Positions 18,005 to 28,096 are shown, numbered from the stretch's first letter. The stretch: DNA of 64,000 nucleotides from an uncultured Prevotella sp. (GCA_937895845.1 CALBLK010000023.1:38514-102513), one strand, 5' to 3'. Translations and numbers: made by a program. Notes: generated by a model from the sequence alone, not told the origin.

Positions 18005-18452
18005 TGCGCATGCCGGCCGGCAGTGGCGCTGTGACTGCCTTGGGCTGTGCGCAGCGCTTGCGCCGGCGGCTGTCCTACACCTTATTTATATATGCGTAGG
18101 TGTTATCCATATCAAATAAATTGTGAACACCTACTTGTAGGCATGGCACTTGGCCGCCGGCGCCTCGCCTTGGCGGCTTGCATGGCTGCGCCTTGCCTTG
18201 CGCTGTCTTCATGCGGCAGGCGGTTGCGCCCTTTCCAAACAATCTGGCATCTTGGCTCGGCTTTTAGCGCAAAATGTGTAATTTAAAGCTGCCGTAATGG
18301 TGTACAACCGACATTTATAAGCATATTTCATTGATTTAAATCAATAAATTTAGAATGTGCTTAACAAAAACTTTCATTTTGATACGGTTTTTATTAAAAA
18401 TCATGTTTCTTTGTAGTTTGAATGTAGATAAACTAAAATTATTTTTATTTCT
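18005..18452. other. Gene-free leader region upstream of the secreted-protein cluster
   Basis: No convincing gene. It holds a 9-bp inverted repeat GTAGGTGTT/AACACCTAC (18096-18104 and 18126-18134) and a perfect 16-bp palindrome ATTGATTTAAATCAAT (18330-18345). From about 18290 it becomes AT-rich, as expected for a promoter zone of the gene at 18453. No exact TAnnTTTG box is present; TAGTTTG at 18414 is one base short. Confidence 0.45.
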
Positions 18453-21400
18453 ATGAGAAAAACCTTACTTACAGCACTGACCCTCTTCTTGGGATCGTTT
18501 GCCAGTGGGAGCCTCTGGGCGCAGACCCTGCTGGACGAAGATTTCGAAGGTGTGGGCGTAAGCGAGAAGACAGACCGGTTCCCCGACGGGTGGACCACAG
18601 AGAACGGCTACACCGGCAACAAGATGGAGTACCACTGGTACGTGACTTATTCGGCCAGCAACTCGTTGATGAGCGGCCACCACTATGCCAGTGTCAGCGC
18701 ACCTACCTATGGCGACAAGAACTCTGACGGCGTGGGCCCGCGCGAGGAGAAGCTCATCACGCCCGAGCTCAGCCTCGACGACACCTACCAGCTCTCGTTC
18801 GACTGGTACTCCGCAGGCGCTGCCGTGTTCAACGACAAGGCATACACCTTCCAGGTGCGCGTGCTCAACACCGCCACCGGCGAGTGGACCACCGTGTGGG
18901 ACTTCACGAACAAGGAGCAGGTGCGCAACTCGGGCGTGCCCGCGTCGCAGTATAACGACTACATCGGGTGGCTCTGGGATGCCTGGACTGTCTACAACTC
19001 CAAGCTCGACCTGAGCGCCTTCAAGGGGCAGAAGGTCAAGGTGGCCTTTGTCTACAAGCTCAATACGCTCGTGGGCAACCTCCTCTGCATGGACAATGTG
19101 TCGGTGAAGAAGTTTACGCCGCTCACCGGCCCTGTCGCCCAGGTGAACAACTCGTCTTACAATTACGGCGAGATGTATGTGGGCGAGAAGTTCTACTCCG
19201 AGGCCTTCCGCCTGAAGAACGCGGGCCTTCCGGGCCTGCGCATCACGGGCTTCGAGGCCCCCGAGGGCATCACGTTCCACGGCGACACCGCCAACATGAA
19301 CCTCGGCATCAACGAGGAGGCCGCGTTCCAGATTGGCTACAAGGCCTCGCTCACCACGCCGGCTGTGGCCAAGGCCGTGGTGAAGACCAACGGCGGCGAT
19401 GTGGAGCTGACACTCAGGGCCACGAAAAAGGTGGTGCCCGAAGGCTACAACCTCGAGTCGTTCGAGGGACGGCAGTTCCCGCCGGCCGGCTGGGCCAACG
19501 AGGGGTGGGGCTCCACAGCCTATGCCCTCGAGGGTGACAACAGCGCCTATGCCGGCGGCTCCATCACCGACCTCTACCTCACCTCGCCGCGCCTTGACCT
19601 CTCTGACGCCAAAGCACCGCGCGACGTGAAGTTCACCTACTACCTGATGTTCAGCGACGACGAGGGGAACGCGCCCAACAACGACCTCGTGGTCGAGGCT
19701 TCGGACGACTGCGGAAAGACATGGACCTCGGTCTTCACCTCCGACTATACCAAGACCGACACGCTCATCCACGTGACCGTTGACCTCTCGGCCTTCAAGA
19801 CCGACAGCGTGCTGGTGCGCTGGAAAGACACGGCCATCGAGTATGACTCCGAGAGCGGCGCAGCCGCCTATGGCACCTACTTCCTCGACCGCGTGCTGCT
19901 GCCCGCCGTCTACGGCGCGGGCGGCGTGCCGGGTGTGGCCCCGCTGGTGTCACCGAAGGACTCGCTGGCCGACGTGTATGCGCGCAACCTGCAGCTGAAG
20001 TGGACCGAGGCGCAGTTCGCCGACGGCTACAAGCTCTATGTGGGCAAGTCGGACAAGGCGTTCGATGTCATTGACGGACTTGACGTGGGCGACACCACGT
20101 GCTACACCATGACCGCGCTCGACTATGCCACAACCTACTTCTGGAAGGTGGTGCCCTATAACGCCGCCGGCACCGCTGCCAACGTGCCCGTGTGGCGCTT
20201 CACCACCCAGGCCGACCACACGGTGAAGGCCTTCCCCTGGGCCGAGCAGTTCGAGGGAGCCATCCCCCCGCTGGGCTGGAACATCGAGAGCAGCGCCACG
20301 GCGCGCTGGTCGGATAACACCTACTACCCCTATGACGGCAAGGCCAGCATGACGGCCCTCGTGCGCGGCGACGTTGGCTATGCCAACCTGTGCACGCCCG
20401 ACATCGTGCTGCCGGCCGGCTCCGACCTCCACGTGAGCTTCTGGTGGGGCAACGACATCTGCGTCAGCCTGAAGAAGGACGACTCCTCGGTGCGCGTCAA
20501 CGAATTTAACAAGGAGTACGACGGCTACGACGCCGGCTACTTCGACATCCTTGTGGACGGCGAGTGGAAGCAGCTCACCATGATCTCCAACCCCAACGAC
20601 GACCAGTACTGGGTTTACGAGAACATCAGCCTGGCCCCCTATGCCGGCAAGACCGTGGCCCTGCGCTGGCGCTACGTGGCCACCAACTACAACCGGTGCC
20701 GCGGCCTGTCGCTCGACAACGTGGCCATCAGCGACGCCGCAGCCGACGTGAAGTTCAACACCGACCGCTGGGACGCCTTCAAGACCAACGCCAACAGCCC
20801 GGCCACCTCGGCCGCTATCGCGCTGACCAACCTGGGCAGTGTTGACGCCACCGTCACCGACGTGAAGTTTGCCAAGCCGAACTTCTCGACCACGCTGCAG
20901 AAGGGAGAGACCCTGGGCAGCGGCAAGTCGGTGCTCTTCACCGTGACCTTCGACGCCAAGGGCGCAGCCCCGGCCGACTCTGCCTACATCAGCGACAACC
21001 TGGTGGTCACCCTCAGCGACGGCACCGAGGCCAAGCTGCCTGTCAGCGGTGTGGCACTGGCCGACGACATCCTGTTCTACGGCTTCGAGGGCGACAAGAC
21101 GGGCACCACGCCTGCCGGGCTGACGGTGATCGACGCCGACGGCGGCAACGTGTCCTCGCCCTTCGGCTGGACCACGCCGGGCTTCGGCTCTCCAAGGGCC
21201 TTCTTCGTGATTAACGACGCGGAGTGCTACAACTTCCTCAAGGAGCCTCACGGTCACCAGTCGCTCATGACACGCTGCAACTCCGGCGGCGCCGGCGACG
21301 ACTGGCTGGTAAGCCCGCTGCTCACCATCGGCGCCAACTCGAACGTGCAGTTTGACGCGCGCGCAGCGGAGAGTGTCAACTCTATCCTGCCCTCGGGCAC

Positions 21401-21797
21401 GCCCACTATCAGCGTGCTCGTGAGCGAGCGGAGCGCCACTTCAACCGGCGACTTCGTGAAGGTTGCGGGCGAGAAGCTCGAATACTTCGACAACAAGTCG
21501 TGGACACACTTTAACGTTGACCTGAGCGCCTACGCCGGAAAGAATGTGTATGTGGCCATCCAGGCCAAGTATGACGACAGCTTCGGCGGCTTCCTTGACA
21601 ACGTGGAGTACGGCCATGTGACCGATGTGGCCACAGCCATCGGCAGCATCTCCGCCGACCGGCTGGCCGGCGCCGATGTCACCGTGTACCGTCTTGACGG
21701 CACCAAGGTGGCCCAGGGCAAGGGCGCGCTCGGCGGCGTGGTCAAGGGCCTCTATGTGGTGAAAGCCGGCAACCGCTCTTTCAAGGTGGTCAAGTGA
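18453..21797 (+). CDS. Secreted multidomain choice-of-anchor-J protein with T9SS-type tail
   Basis: 1114 residues. A signal peptide (RKTLLTALTLFLGSFASGS...AQT) leads to four MAM-like choice-of-anchor-J/cleaved-adhesin modules, each opening with a phrase such as DEDFEGVG, LESFEGRQFPPAGW, EQFEGAIPPLGWN or FYGFEGDKTG. Between them are Ig-like modules (e.g. YNYGEMYVGEKF) and one fibronectin-III-like module near residues 500-590. The last 50 residues (VYRLDGTKVAQGK...GLYVVKAGNRSFKVVK) resemble the type A C-terminal sorting domain of the type IX secretion system. Likely a cell-surface or exported adhesin-like or carbohydrate-interacting protein; ligand unknown. It heads a cluster of three such genes. 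Confidence 0.85.
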   Translation: MRKTLLTALTLFLGSFASGSLWAQTLLDEDFEGVGVSEKTDRFPDGWTTENGYTGNKMEYHWYVTYSASNSLMSGHHYASVSAPTYGDKNSDGVGPREEKLITPELSLDDTYQLSFDWYSAGAAVFNDKAYTFQVRVLNTATGEWTTVWDFTNKEQVRNSGVPASQYNDYIGWLWDAWTVYNSKLDLSAFKGQKVKVAFVYKLNTLVGNLLCMDNVSVKKFTPLTGPVAQVNNSSYNYGEMYVGEKFYSEAFRLKNAGLPGLRITGFEAPEGITFHGDTANMNLGINEEAAFQIGYKASLTTPAVAKAVVKTNGGDVELTLRATKKVVPEGYNLESFEGRQFPPAGWANEGWGSTAYALEGDNSAYAGGSITDLYLTSPRLDLSDAKAPRDVKFTYYLMFSDDEGNAPNNDLVVEASDDCGKTWTSVFTSDYTKTDTLIHVTVDLSAFKTDSVLVRWKDTAIEYDSESGAAAYGTYFLDRVLLPAVYGAGGVPGVAPLVSPKDSLADVYARNLQLKWTEAQFADGYKLYVGKSDKAFDVIDGLDVGDTTCYTMTALDYATTYFWKVVPYNAAGTAANVPVWRFTTQADHTVKAFPWAEQFEGAIPPLGWNIESSATARWSDNTYYPYDGKASMTALVRGDVGYANLCTPDIVLPAGSDLHVSFWWGNDICVSLKKDDSSVRVNEFNKEYDGYDAGYFDILVDGEWKQLTMISNPNDDQYWVYENISLAPYAGKTVALRWRYVATNYNRCRGLSLDNVAISDAAADVKFNTDRWDAFKTNANSPATSAAIALTNLGSVDATVTDVKFAKPNFSTTLQKGETLGSGKSVLFTVTFDAKGAAPADSAYISDNLVVTLSDGTEAKLPVSGVALADDILFYGFEGDKTGTTPAGLTVIDADGGNVSSPFGWTTPGFGSPRAFFVINDAECYNFLKEPHGHQSLMTRCNSGGAGDDWLVSPLLTIGANSNVQFDARAAESVNSILPSGTPTISVLVSERSATSTGDFVKVAGEKLEYFDNKSWTHFNVDLSAYAGKNVYVAIQAKYDDSFGGFLDNVEYGHVTDVATAIGSISADRLAGADVTVYRLDGTKVAQGKGALGGVVKGLYVVKAGNRSFKVVK

Positions 21798-21806
21798 GGC
21801 CGGTCG

Positions 21807-21860
21807 GCCGCACCGTCCGTATGGGGACAGCCTTTCCATGCAGACGGTGCGGCTCCCTTT
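21807..21860 (+). terminator. Hairpin terminator after the first secreted protein
   Basis: An 11-bp stem GCCGCACCGTC (21807-21817) / GACGGTGCGGC (21843-21853) with an inner ATGG/CCAT stem, followed by a T-rich tail. Confidence 0.6.
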
Positions 21861-21896
21861 CCTGTATTTTTTACCAACATTTAAATATCATTGCTT

Positions 21897-24800
21897 ATGA
21901 AAAAACTGAACTTCATGCTGGCAACGCTCGCGTTGCTGCTGTGGGCCGGCGGGGTCCGGGCTGACGTTGTGTCCAACTACAAGATGGACTTCAACACAGC
22001 CTTCTCCACCGACAAGCACGACTTCAAGGTGGCCTCCGGATGGGGGCACGTTGTGGACTACTATTATGACAGCGAAAATTGGCAAGCGTATTACCCCGAA
22101 TACACCTACAAGGCTGACGGCGGCGTTGACAACTCGGGCTGCCTGCTGGTTGACACGCAGACCAGCCTTGGCGACCCTTGGTCTGAAGGCGGTGTCGGCT
22201 CATCTGTTGACCTCCTGGTGACACCGAAAGTGACCGGCGCCTCCAGCATCTACGTGAAGAAAAACAAGAACGGCGGAAGAGTGATGTTCTATACAGTGAC
22301 CAAGACGGGCACGAATTATACCAAAGGCCTGTCAATTAAAACTGTCTCGTCGTCCGAACTCTCCACCGACGAGTTTGTCAAGGTAGACATCCCCGAGCAG
22401 AATGGCGCCTATATCGGCATCTACGGCTCCGACGTCTATTTTGATGACTTCGAGGCCGCCAGCATCGAGTACACCCTGACCAAGGCGCTGACCATCTCCA
22501 AGGTTGACGTTAAAACCAACGCGAGTGTTGACTGCGACACGGAAGGGAAGTTTACCGTGGCCATGGATGTCACCGTGACCAACAGCGGCGATGTTGACCT
22601 CGCCCCCGGTGACGAGAACTACAGTGTGAGCATTGTCAACAATTCGAAGAACTATACTGTTGTGGCCACCAAGGCCATTGATGTGGCCCTCGCCAAGGGC
22701 GAATCGACCACCGTCAGCTTAAGCGGAACGGATGTCTACGACAAGGCTAACGCACGCTGCCGCTACGATGCCAGGGAGAACCTCACCAAGACTACTGCAA
22801 TGGGTGCGTGGATAGAGGCTGTGCCATATTTACCCGAGATTGACTTGCGGAATGCCGACGGTGACAAGCTGGAGTCGGGCGATGACGCTGCCCAGGCCTT
22901 TGGCATGGTGAACAAGCCTGTCACAAGGGTCTTCACCATCAAGAACACCGGCGCCGCCCCGATGGAGATCACGGCCATCACCGTGCCCGAAGGCTTCGCC
23001 TCTGACCTGACAGCCCCGCTGACCATTCCATCGCATGGCCAGCAGCCGTGGAGCCTGTCGTTTAGCACAACTGTCCCCGGAGTTTACAGCGGTGACGTGG
23101 TGCTCAGCATAACGGGCATTGATGAATACAGAATGCCTGTGAGCGGAACGGTTCTTGACACAGCCAAGTACTTCGTCAACTTCGAGGACGGCAAGATGCC
23201 GGACGGCACGATTGACGAGGGTGGCGATTCGTGGGAGGTTTACCGTCTAAACCGTGATGACAACAAGTATTGCTTGGAAAATGGTAACGCAAGCAATCCC
23301 ACGAAGTTCATCCTGCCCCTCCTCAAAGTCGGCGAAGGTGAAAAGATGACCATCGATGTGGCCCGCAAGAGCAATTACAGCTTCCTGAATGTGTACTATT
23401 CGGACAACCGCAAGGACTGGACACTGGCCAAGGAAATTAAAATTACTGACCTGCCTAATGACAAGACGGACGACTACCCTCGCGTCTACAAGTTCAAGAC
23501 CTTTGTGATTGACAGCATCCCAGCCGGCAACAAGTATATCGCACTCGAGTCGGGTAATGCCCGCGTAGACAACATCTATGGCTTCGAACAGGTTGACGTG
23601 GCACATGATATGTTTGTCAGCAAGTTTGACGTGCCGCTGACACAGATGGTGAACAAAGAAAGCAAAGTTGCCACCAAACTGACAAATGTCAATACAAAGG
23701 GAGAGAACGGCGATTACACTGCCACGCTCTATGTGGATGGCAAGGCTGTGAGCACCGCCGATGCTGTGGCTATAACCGCAGGCAGTACGGCTGATTTCTC
23801 GTTTGCTTACACGCCGCACGCTGACGGCACTTTCAAGACCTATGCAGAGTTCAAGTTCGCTGACGGCTATACAGCCACGTCCGACACTGTGACTGTCACC
23901 GTTGAAAAGGAGTCGGTTACAGAAGTGGTGACCGTTGGCACGAAGACTAAGACTATCAACAGCGTGCCGCTGGCCTTGAGCTACTATAACTCTGAGACAG
24001 AAATTGTTTATACGGCTGACAAGCTGGCCGGCATTGCTGACGGCGCGGCCATCAGCGGTGTGGTGTTCAAAGGCGAGAAGACTACAGACAACCTCACCAC
24101 AAATGTGACGGTGTGGATTGCCAATACCGAGGACGATGTGTGCGCAAGCAAGGACAAGACCTTGTGTGACACAGCTGCCATGATCAAGGTTTACGATGCT
24201 GAGTACACCTTTGTGAACGGCGAACCCAACCTGCTCAGCATCACGTTTGCCGAACCGTTCAAGTACACCGGCAAGAACATCCGCATGGTGTTGCGCTCAA
24301 CGGCAGATGATTGGAAGAGTAGCTATTTTGAGGTTGACGAGTCTGATACTAAGCACTGTGCAGCCCGACGTAACGACTATGACATTGCCAATGCAACTTT
24401 CAATACTTATGCACTTCCCGTAGCCAACTTCTCGGTGCCGCACGAGCCTTCGACTGTGAAAGGAACAGTGATCAAGGTTGACGGTGCACCTGTGGCTGAC
24501 GCCAAGGTGACGCTGACCAGCGGCAATGTGATTTACACGGCCACGACCGATGCCGAGGGCAAGTATGCAGCCACCGTGTTCCAGAGCGACAAGACTTACA
24601 CCATGACGCTGGAAGGTGACGGACAGACCAAGACCAAGGAGAACGTGTCATTCGCCGGCGGCGATGTGACGGCCGACTTTATCCTGGGCGGACAGCTCCA
24701 CTTCAAGGCCGGACAGAAGTCGACCCTGATTCTCAACGAGGCCCCCGATGCCACACTGGGCAGCTACTATACGCTGGCCAAGGTGGAGGGCAGCACCGTG

Positions 24801-25271
24801 ACCTTCATCAAGGAGAGTGCGCCCAAGGCCGACGTGCCCTATGTATTCGTGGCCAAGGCCGACTGTGACGTGACCGTTGACGAGGTGCCCGAGACCGAGG
24901 CCGGCGCGACAACCGTTGGCGAGGTGACCTTCCAGGGCAGCTATGGCGTGAAGAGCCTCGTGTCTGACGCGGATGTCACCTACTACAGCTTCAAGGCTGC
25001 TGACGGCACCTTCGTTGTGGTTGGTGGTGAAAACATGGGTGCCAAGGTGAACCCAATGCACGCCTACCTGGCTGTGCCCGCAGCCGCCGGCGCCAAGGCC
25101 TACCGCTTCGTCTTCGATGACAATACGCCCACCGGCATCAGCGGCACCACAGCAGCAACGGCTGAGAAGTCCGCACTCTACGACCTCAACGGCCGCTGCG
25201 TTGACACGCTCCGCGCCGCCAAGGGCCTGTATATCAAGAATGGAAAGAAAGTAATCGTCAATGTACAATGA
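21897..25271 (+). CDS. Second secreted choice-of-anchor-type protein with T9SS-type tail
   Basis: 1124 residues from the ATG at 21897; an in-frame TTG at 21891 is less likely. Signal peptide KKLNFMLATLALLLWAGGVRA. The N-terminal module covers a jellyroll-like region (YKMDFNTAFSTDKHDFKVASGWG). Later come Ig-like modules (VTVTNSGDVDLAPGDENYS), a second anchor module (YFVNFEDGKMPDGT) and a carboxypeptidase-regulatory-like domain (VKGTVIKVDGAPVADAKVTL) near residue 860. The C-terminus (YDLNGRCVDTLRAAKGLYI then NGKKVIVNV) looks like a T9SS sorting motif. It overlaps the next small gene by 11 bases. Codon use in the centre is less GC-rich than in the first gene. Confidence 0.83.
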   Translation: MKKLNFMLATLALLLWAGGVRADVVSNYKMDFNTAFSTDKHDFKVASGWGHVVDYYYDSENWQAYYPEYTYKADGGVDNSGCLLVDTQTSLGDPWSEGGVGSSVDLLVTPKVTGASSIYVKKNKNGGRVMFYTVTKTGTNYTKGLSIKTVSSSELSTDEFVKVDIPEQNGAYIGIYGSDVYFDDFEAASIEYTLTKALTISKVDVKTNASVDCDTEGKFTVAMDVTVTNSGDVDLAPGDENYSVSIVNNSKNYTVVATKAIDVALAKGESTTVSLSGTDVYDKANARCRYDARENLTKTTAMGAWIEAVPYLPEIDLRNADGDKLESGDDAAQAFGMVNKPVTRVFTIKNTGAAPMEITAITVPEGFASDLTAPLTIPSHGQQPWSLSFSTTVPGVYSGDVVLSITGIDEYRMPVSGTVLDTAKYFVNFEDGKMPDGTIDEGGDSWEVYRLNRDDNKYCLENGNASNPTKFILPLLKVGEGEKMTIDVARKSNYSFLNVYYSDNRKDWTLAKEIKITDLPNDKTDDYPRVYKFKTFVIDSIPAGNKYIALESGNARVDNIYGFEQVDVAHDMFVSKFDVPLTQMVNKESKVATKLTNVNTKGENGDYTATLYVDGKAVSTADAVAITAGSTADFSFAYTPHADGTFKTYAEFKFADGYTATSDTVTVTVEKESVTEVVTVGTKTKTINSVPLALSYYNSETEIVYTADKLAGIADGAAISGVVFKGEKTTDNLTTNVTVWIANTEDDVCASKDKTLCDTAAMIKVYDAEYTFVNGEPNLLSITFAEPFKYTGKNIRMVLRSTADDWKSSYFEVDESDTKHCAARRNDYDIANATFNTYALPVANFSVPHEPSTVKGTVIKVDGAPVADAKVTLTSGNVIYTATTDAEGKYAATVFQSDKTYTMTLEGDGQTKTKENVSFAGGDVTADFILGGQLHFKAGQKSTLILNEAPDATLGSYYTLAKVEGSTVTFIKESAPKADVPYVFVAKADCDVTVDEVPETEAGATTVGEVTFQGSYGVKSLVSDADVTYYSFKAADGTFVVVGGENMGAKVNPMHAYLAVPAAAGAKAYRFVFDDNTPTGISGTTAATAEKSALYDLNGRCVDTLRAAKGLYIKNGKKVIVNVQ

Positions 25272-25455
25272 AAAAGCGTATATCCGTCCTGCTGTCGAGA
25301 CCATGACGCTCGACACGGAGAGCCTTCTGGACAGTGCGTCAAACACCCTGTCGTTCGATTTGGGCGTTACCCCCCCCACTGCTGACAGCGGAGAGGAGTT
25401 AGGCGCCAAAGACAATGGCGCAGGCAACAGCCTCTGGGCTGATGACGAAGAGTAA
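25261..25455 (+). CDS. Small acidic protein of T9SS-cargo operon, function unknown
   Basis: 64 residues, beginning MYNEKAYIRPAVETMTLDTE and ending in NGAGNSLWADDEE. The ATG at 25261 overlaps the end of the preceding gene by 11 bases, suggesting translational coupling. The pattern KxYIxPxxEtxxLdtexLLxxS then an acidic end with W-x-D-D-E is one I recall from many short unannotated Prevotella-like proteins, but this is memory, not a search. It has no signal peptide or membrane segment. I do not know its function. Confidence 0.75.
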   Translation: MYNEKAYIRPAVETMTLDTESLLDSASNTLSFDLGVTPPTADSGEELGAKDNGAGNSLWADDEE

Positions 25456-25473
25456 CTTTGACTGATACTTTTT

Positions 25474-25535
25474 CAAGGAGACAGGCCGCTTGCAGCCGCA
25501 AAGGCGCGCAGGGGCACTGTCTCCTTGTCTTTTTT
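25474..25535 (+). terminator. Hairpin terminator after the small acidic gene
   Basis: An 11-bp stem CAAGGAGACAG (25474-25484) / CTGTCTCCTTG (25517-25527), followed by TCTTTTTT. Confidence 0.6.
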
Positions 25536-25595
25536 CCGACTCGAAGCGGTCTGATGGCCGATTCGGGTTCAAAGAACAGAAACATCAAACAGCAA

Positions 25596-28088
25596 ATGAA
25601 GACAATCAGATTATGGATCGTGGCACTGCTGGCCCTGCTCACGCTGCCAGCCGCCGCCCAGAAGAGAGACATCAGGCTGACCGTGCAAGTGACCGCCATC
25701 GAGGGCGACAGCCTGCAAGGGCAGCAGGTTAACCTGTGGCAGACCGACTATGACTTGAGCTACGGCGCAGTGACACTCAGCGCCGAGGGCGAGGCCACGG
25801 TGGCTGTCTATGCCGGCAACCACCGCCTGACCGTGAGCCGGGCCGGCTACGAAACCGCGGAGTTGCGGTTCAACGTGACGCGCGACACCACCGTGAGCGT
25901 GACGCTCAGGGAGCAGGTGCGCCAGCCCTTCTCACTGAAAACAAGTGTGGCGCACAACGTGTTTACGGGCACCAACAGCGTGACCCTGACATGGAACAAG
26001 GAGGACGACGCCTTCTTCGACGACTTTGAAAGCTACACGCCCTTTGCCGTGAAGTTCGGCGAGTGGACCGGCATTGACGGCGACAACATGGCTGCCGCAC
26101 CGCTGGTGGGCGACTATATGAACCGCGGCGTGCTGCAGTATGCACAGGTTATCAGTCCGCTCCATGTCGACCCCGTGTGGTGGTACGACTACCCCGTGCT
26201 GCGCCCTTACAGCGGCGGACAGTATGTGGGCTTCACCCGCACCGGCTCGGGCGTGGCCAACGACGACTGGCTCATCTCGCCAACGGTGACACCCGGCAGC
26301 GACAACTGGCTCGAGTTCATGGCCAAGGCGGCCGACGTGTATGCGGAGAAGTTCCAGGTGTATGTCACCACCAACACCGGCAGCCCGGCCAAGGCCGACT
26401 TCACCATGGTGTCACCCGGCAACTACGAGACCGTGACCGTGGAGGGCTGGCGCAAGTTCAGCTACGACCTGGGCGACTACAAGGGCGTGCCCATCAAGTT
26501 CGCCATCCGCTATATCGGCGAGGCCAACAACGGCGGAGCCTTCATGCTGATGGTCGACGACGTGAGGGTGGGGCAGGACTACACGCTCTCTGCCCGCAAG
26601 AGGATGGCGCGCCGGGTGGTCAGAAAATCGCCCACCAACCCCTACGAGACCTTTGCCGTCTACCTCAACGGAGAGCGCAAGGCCGTGACCGAGGAGCTTG
26701 ACCACACCTTCGACGGCCTCGCCGCCGGCACCTACACGCTTGGCGTGAAGGCACTCTACCGCAGCGCCGAGTCGGCCATGGCCGAGACGACGGTCACCAT
26801 CAGCGACAAGGATCTGGCCAGCGTGGACTTCAACGTGACGACCAACAACGGCAAGACTGCCAACGGCATGACCATTGAGGTGGTCGACATGAAGACCAAC
26901 ACCACCTATTCGGCCAAGGTGAGAGAGGGAGCAGCAGCGTTTCCCTCGCTGCCTTACGGCAACTACCTTGTGGGTGTGACCGCCGCCAACTACGACCGCT
27001 ACGAGCGGCAGATAGCCGTGGGCGGCGACACGGCGGTGAGCGTGCCCCTTGAGGAGACCATCGTCACGCCCTATCACATCACCGCCGACAGCGAGACCAA
27101 AGAGGACGGCACGCTGCGCGTGCGCCTGAAGTGGAACCAGGTGCTCTGCTTCCAGGACAGCTTCGAGGACTATCCCGACTTTGCCACCGGCACCTTTGGC
27201 GGATGGAAGACCTATGACTTTGACCGGCACAACACGTATCCCATCGGTCTGGGGTCGGCCACTAACATCGTGACGTTCCCCGGCGCCAGCACGCCGTCGG
27301 CACCCTGCCCGGTGGCGCCCCTCGTGTTCAACCCCTGGAACACCACGCCCGCCATGATGCCCACCGACAATGCTGTGGCTGCGCCTACGGGCAACAAGAC
27401 CGTGGTGTTCTTCTCGCCCCAGCAGAACGGCGCAGACAAGTGGCTGGTGTCGCCCCCCATCCAGATTTACGACGACTACGTGGCGCGCTTCACGGCCAAG
27501 GCCTATGCACAGTACAAGGAGGTGCTGTCGCTCGGTGTCATCACCGAGGACAACCTTGACGGCATCGCCTCGGGCAATGACATGCTCAGCGTGTTCACCC
27601 AGCTGAGCACCGTCGACGGCGTGAGCTATGGCGCATGGACCATCTATGAGACCGACCTCTCGGCCTATGCCGGGCAGACGGTGCGCATAGCCTTGCACTA
27701 CACGTCGTACGACGCGTTCTTCACGCAGGTGGACGACTTCTTTGCCGGCATACCCGACGCCGAAGGCTCGCTGGTTGACGTGGGCGACGTGCTGCGCTAC
27801 GAGATTTACCTGGACGGCCAGAAGGTGGGCGAGAGCGAGGAGCCCGAGTTCACCCTGGACAACCTGAAGGCTGGCACCAGCCACAAGGTGGGTATCGTGG
27901 CCGTTTACGCCAGCGGAAGTTCGCCGATGGGCGAGTACACGTTCTCCACGCCGACCGGACTGACAGCGCCAACTGTCGGTGGCGCAGAGGCCACACCGCG
28001 CTTCGACCTGCTCGGACGGCCCGTAGCCAACGGCTACAGGGGCGTGACGGTGACGAAGGACAGGAAAGGCTTGTGGAACAACAGGTAG
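25596..28088 (+). CDS. Third secreted choice-of-anchor-J protein
   Basis: 830 residues from the ATG at 25596, which opens the signal peptide KTIRLWIVALLALLTLPAAA; the longer upstream frame is not needed. Mature protein starts with a carboxypeptidase-regulatory-like domain (LTVQVTAIEGDSLQGQQVNL). Two choice-of-anchor-J modules follow (DAFFDDFESYTPF near residue 130; LCFQDSFEDYPDFATG near 515), each ending in a metal/ligand-type DD segment (MLMVDDVRVG; FTQVDDFFAG), with a second regulatory-like beta domain and fibronectin-like pieces. The tail (RFDLLGRPVANGYRGVTV) is a short version of a T9SS sorting end. Likely exported cell-surface protein. Confidence 0.82.
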   Translation: MKTIRLWIVALLALLTLPAAAQKRDIRLTVQVTAIEGDSLQGQQVNLWQTDYDLSYGAVTLSAEGEATVAVYAGNHRLTVSRAGYETAELRFNVTRDTTVSVTLREQVRQPFSLKTSVAHNVFTGTNSVTLTWNKEDDAFFDDFESYTPFAVKFGEWTGIDGDNMAAAPLVGDYMNRGVLQYAQVISPLHVDPVWWYDYPVLRPYSGGQYVGFTRTGSGVANDDWLISPTVTPGSDNWLEFMAKAADVYAEKFQVYVTTNTGSPAKADFTMVSPGNYETVTVEGWRKFSYDLGDYKGVPIKFAIRYIGEANNGGAFMLMVDDVRVGQDYTLSARKRMARRVVRKSPTNPYETFAVYLNGERKAVTEELDHTFDGLAAGTYTLGVKALYRSAESAMAETTVTISDKDLASVDFNVTTNNGKTANGMTIEVVDMKTNTTYSAKVREGAAAFPSLPYGNYLVGVTAANYDRYERQIAVGGDTAVSVPLEETIVTPYHITADSETKEDGTLRVRLKWNQVLCFQDSFEDYPDFATGTFGGWKTYDFDRHNTYPIGLGSATNIVTFPGASTPSAPCPVAPLVFNPWNTTPAMMPTDNAVAAPTGNKTVVFFSPQQNGADKWLVSPPIQIYDDYVARFTAKAYAQYKEVLSLGVITEDNLDGIASGNDMLSVFTQLSTVDGVSYGAWTIYETDLSAYAGQTVRIALHYTSYDAFFTQVDDFFAGIPDAEGSLVDVGDVLRYEIYLDGQKVGESEEPEFTLDNLKAGTSHKVGIVAVYASGSSPMGEYTFSTPTGLTAPTVGGAEATPRFDLLGRPVANGYRGVTVTKDRKGLWNNR

Positions 28089-28096
28089 AGACGGTT

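Noticed and set aside
17747..18119. Several short frames (60-115 codons) across dyad array 1
   Set aside because: Their products are low-complexity Arg/Pro/Ala repeats that follow the 22-nt periodicity; no conserved motif or start signal.
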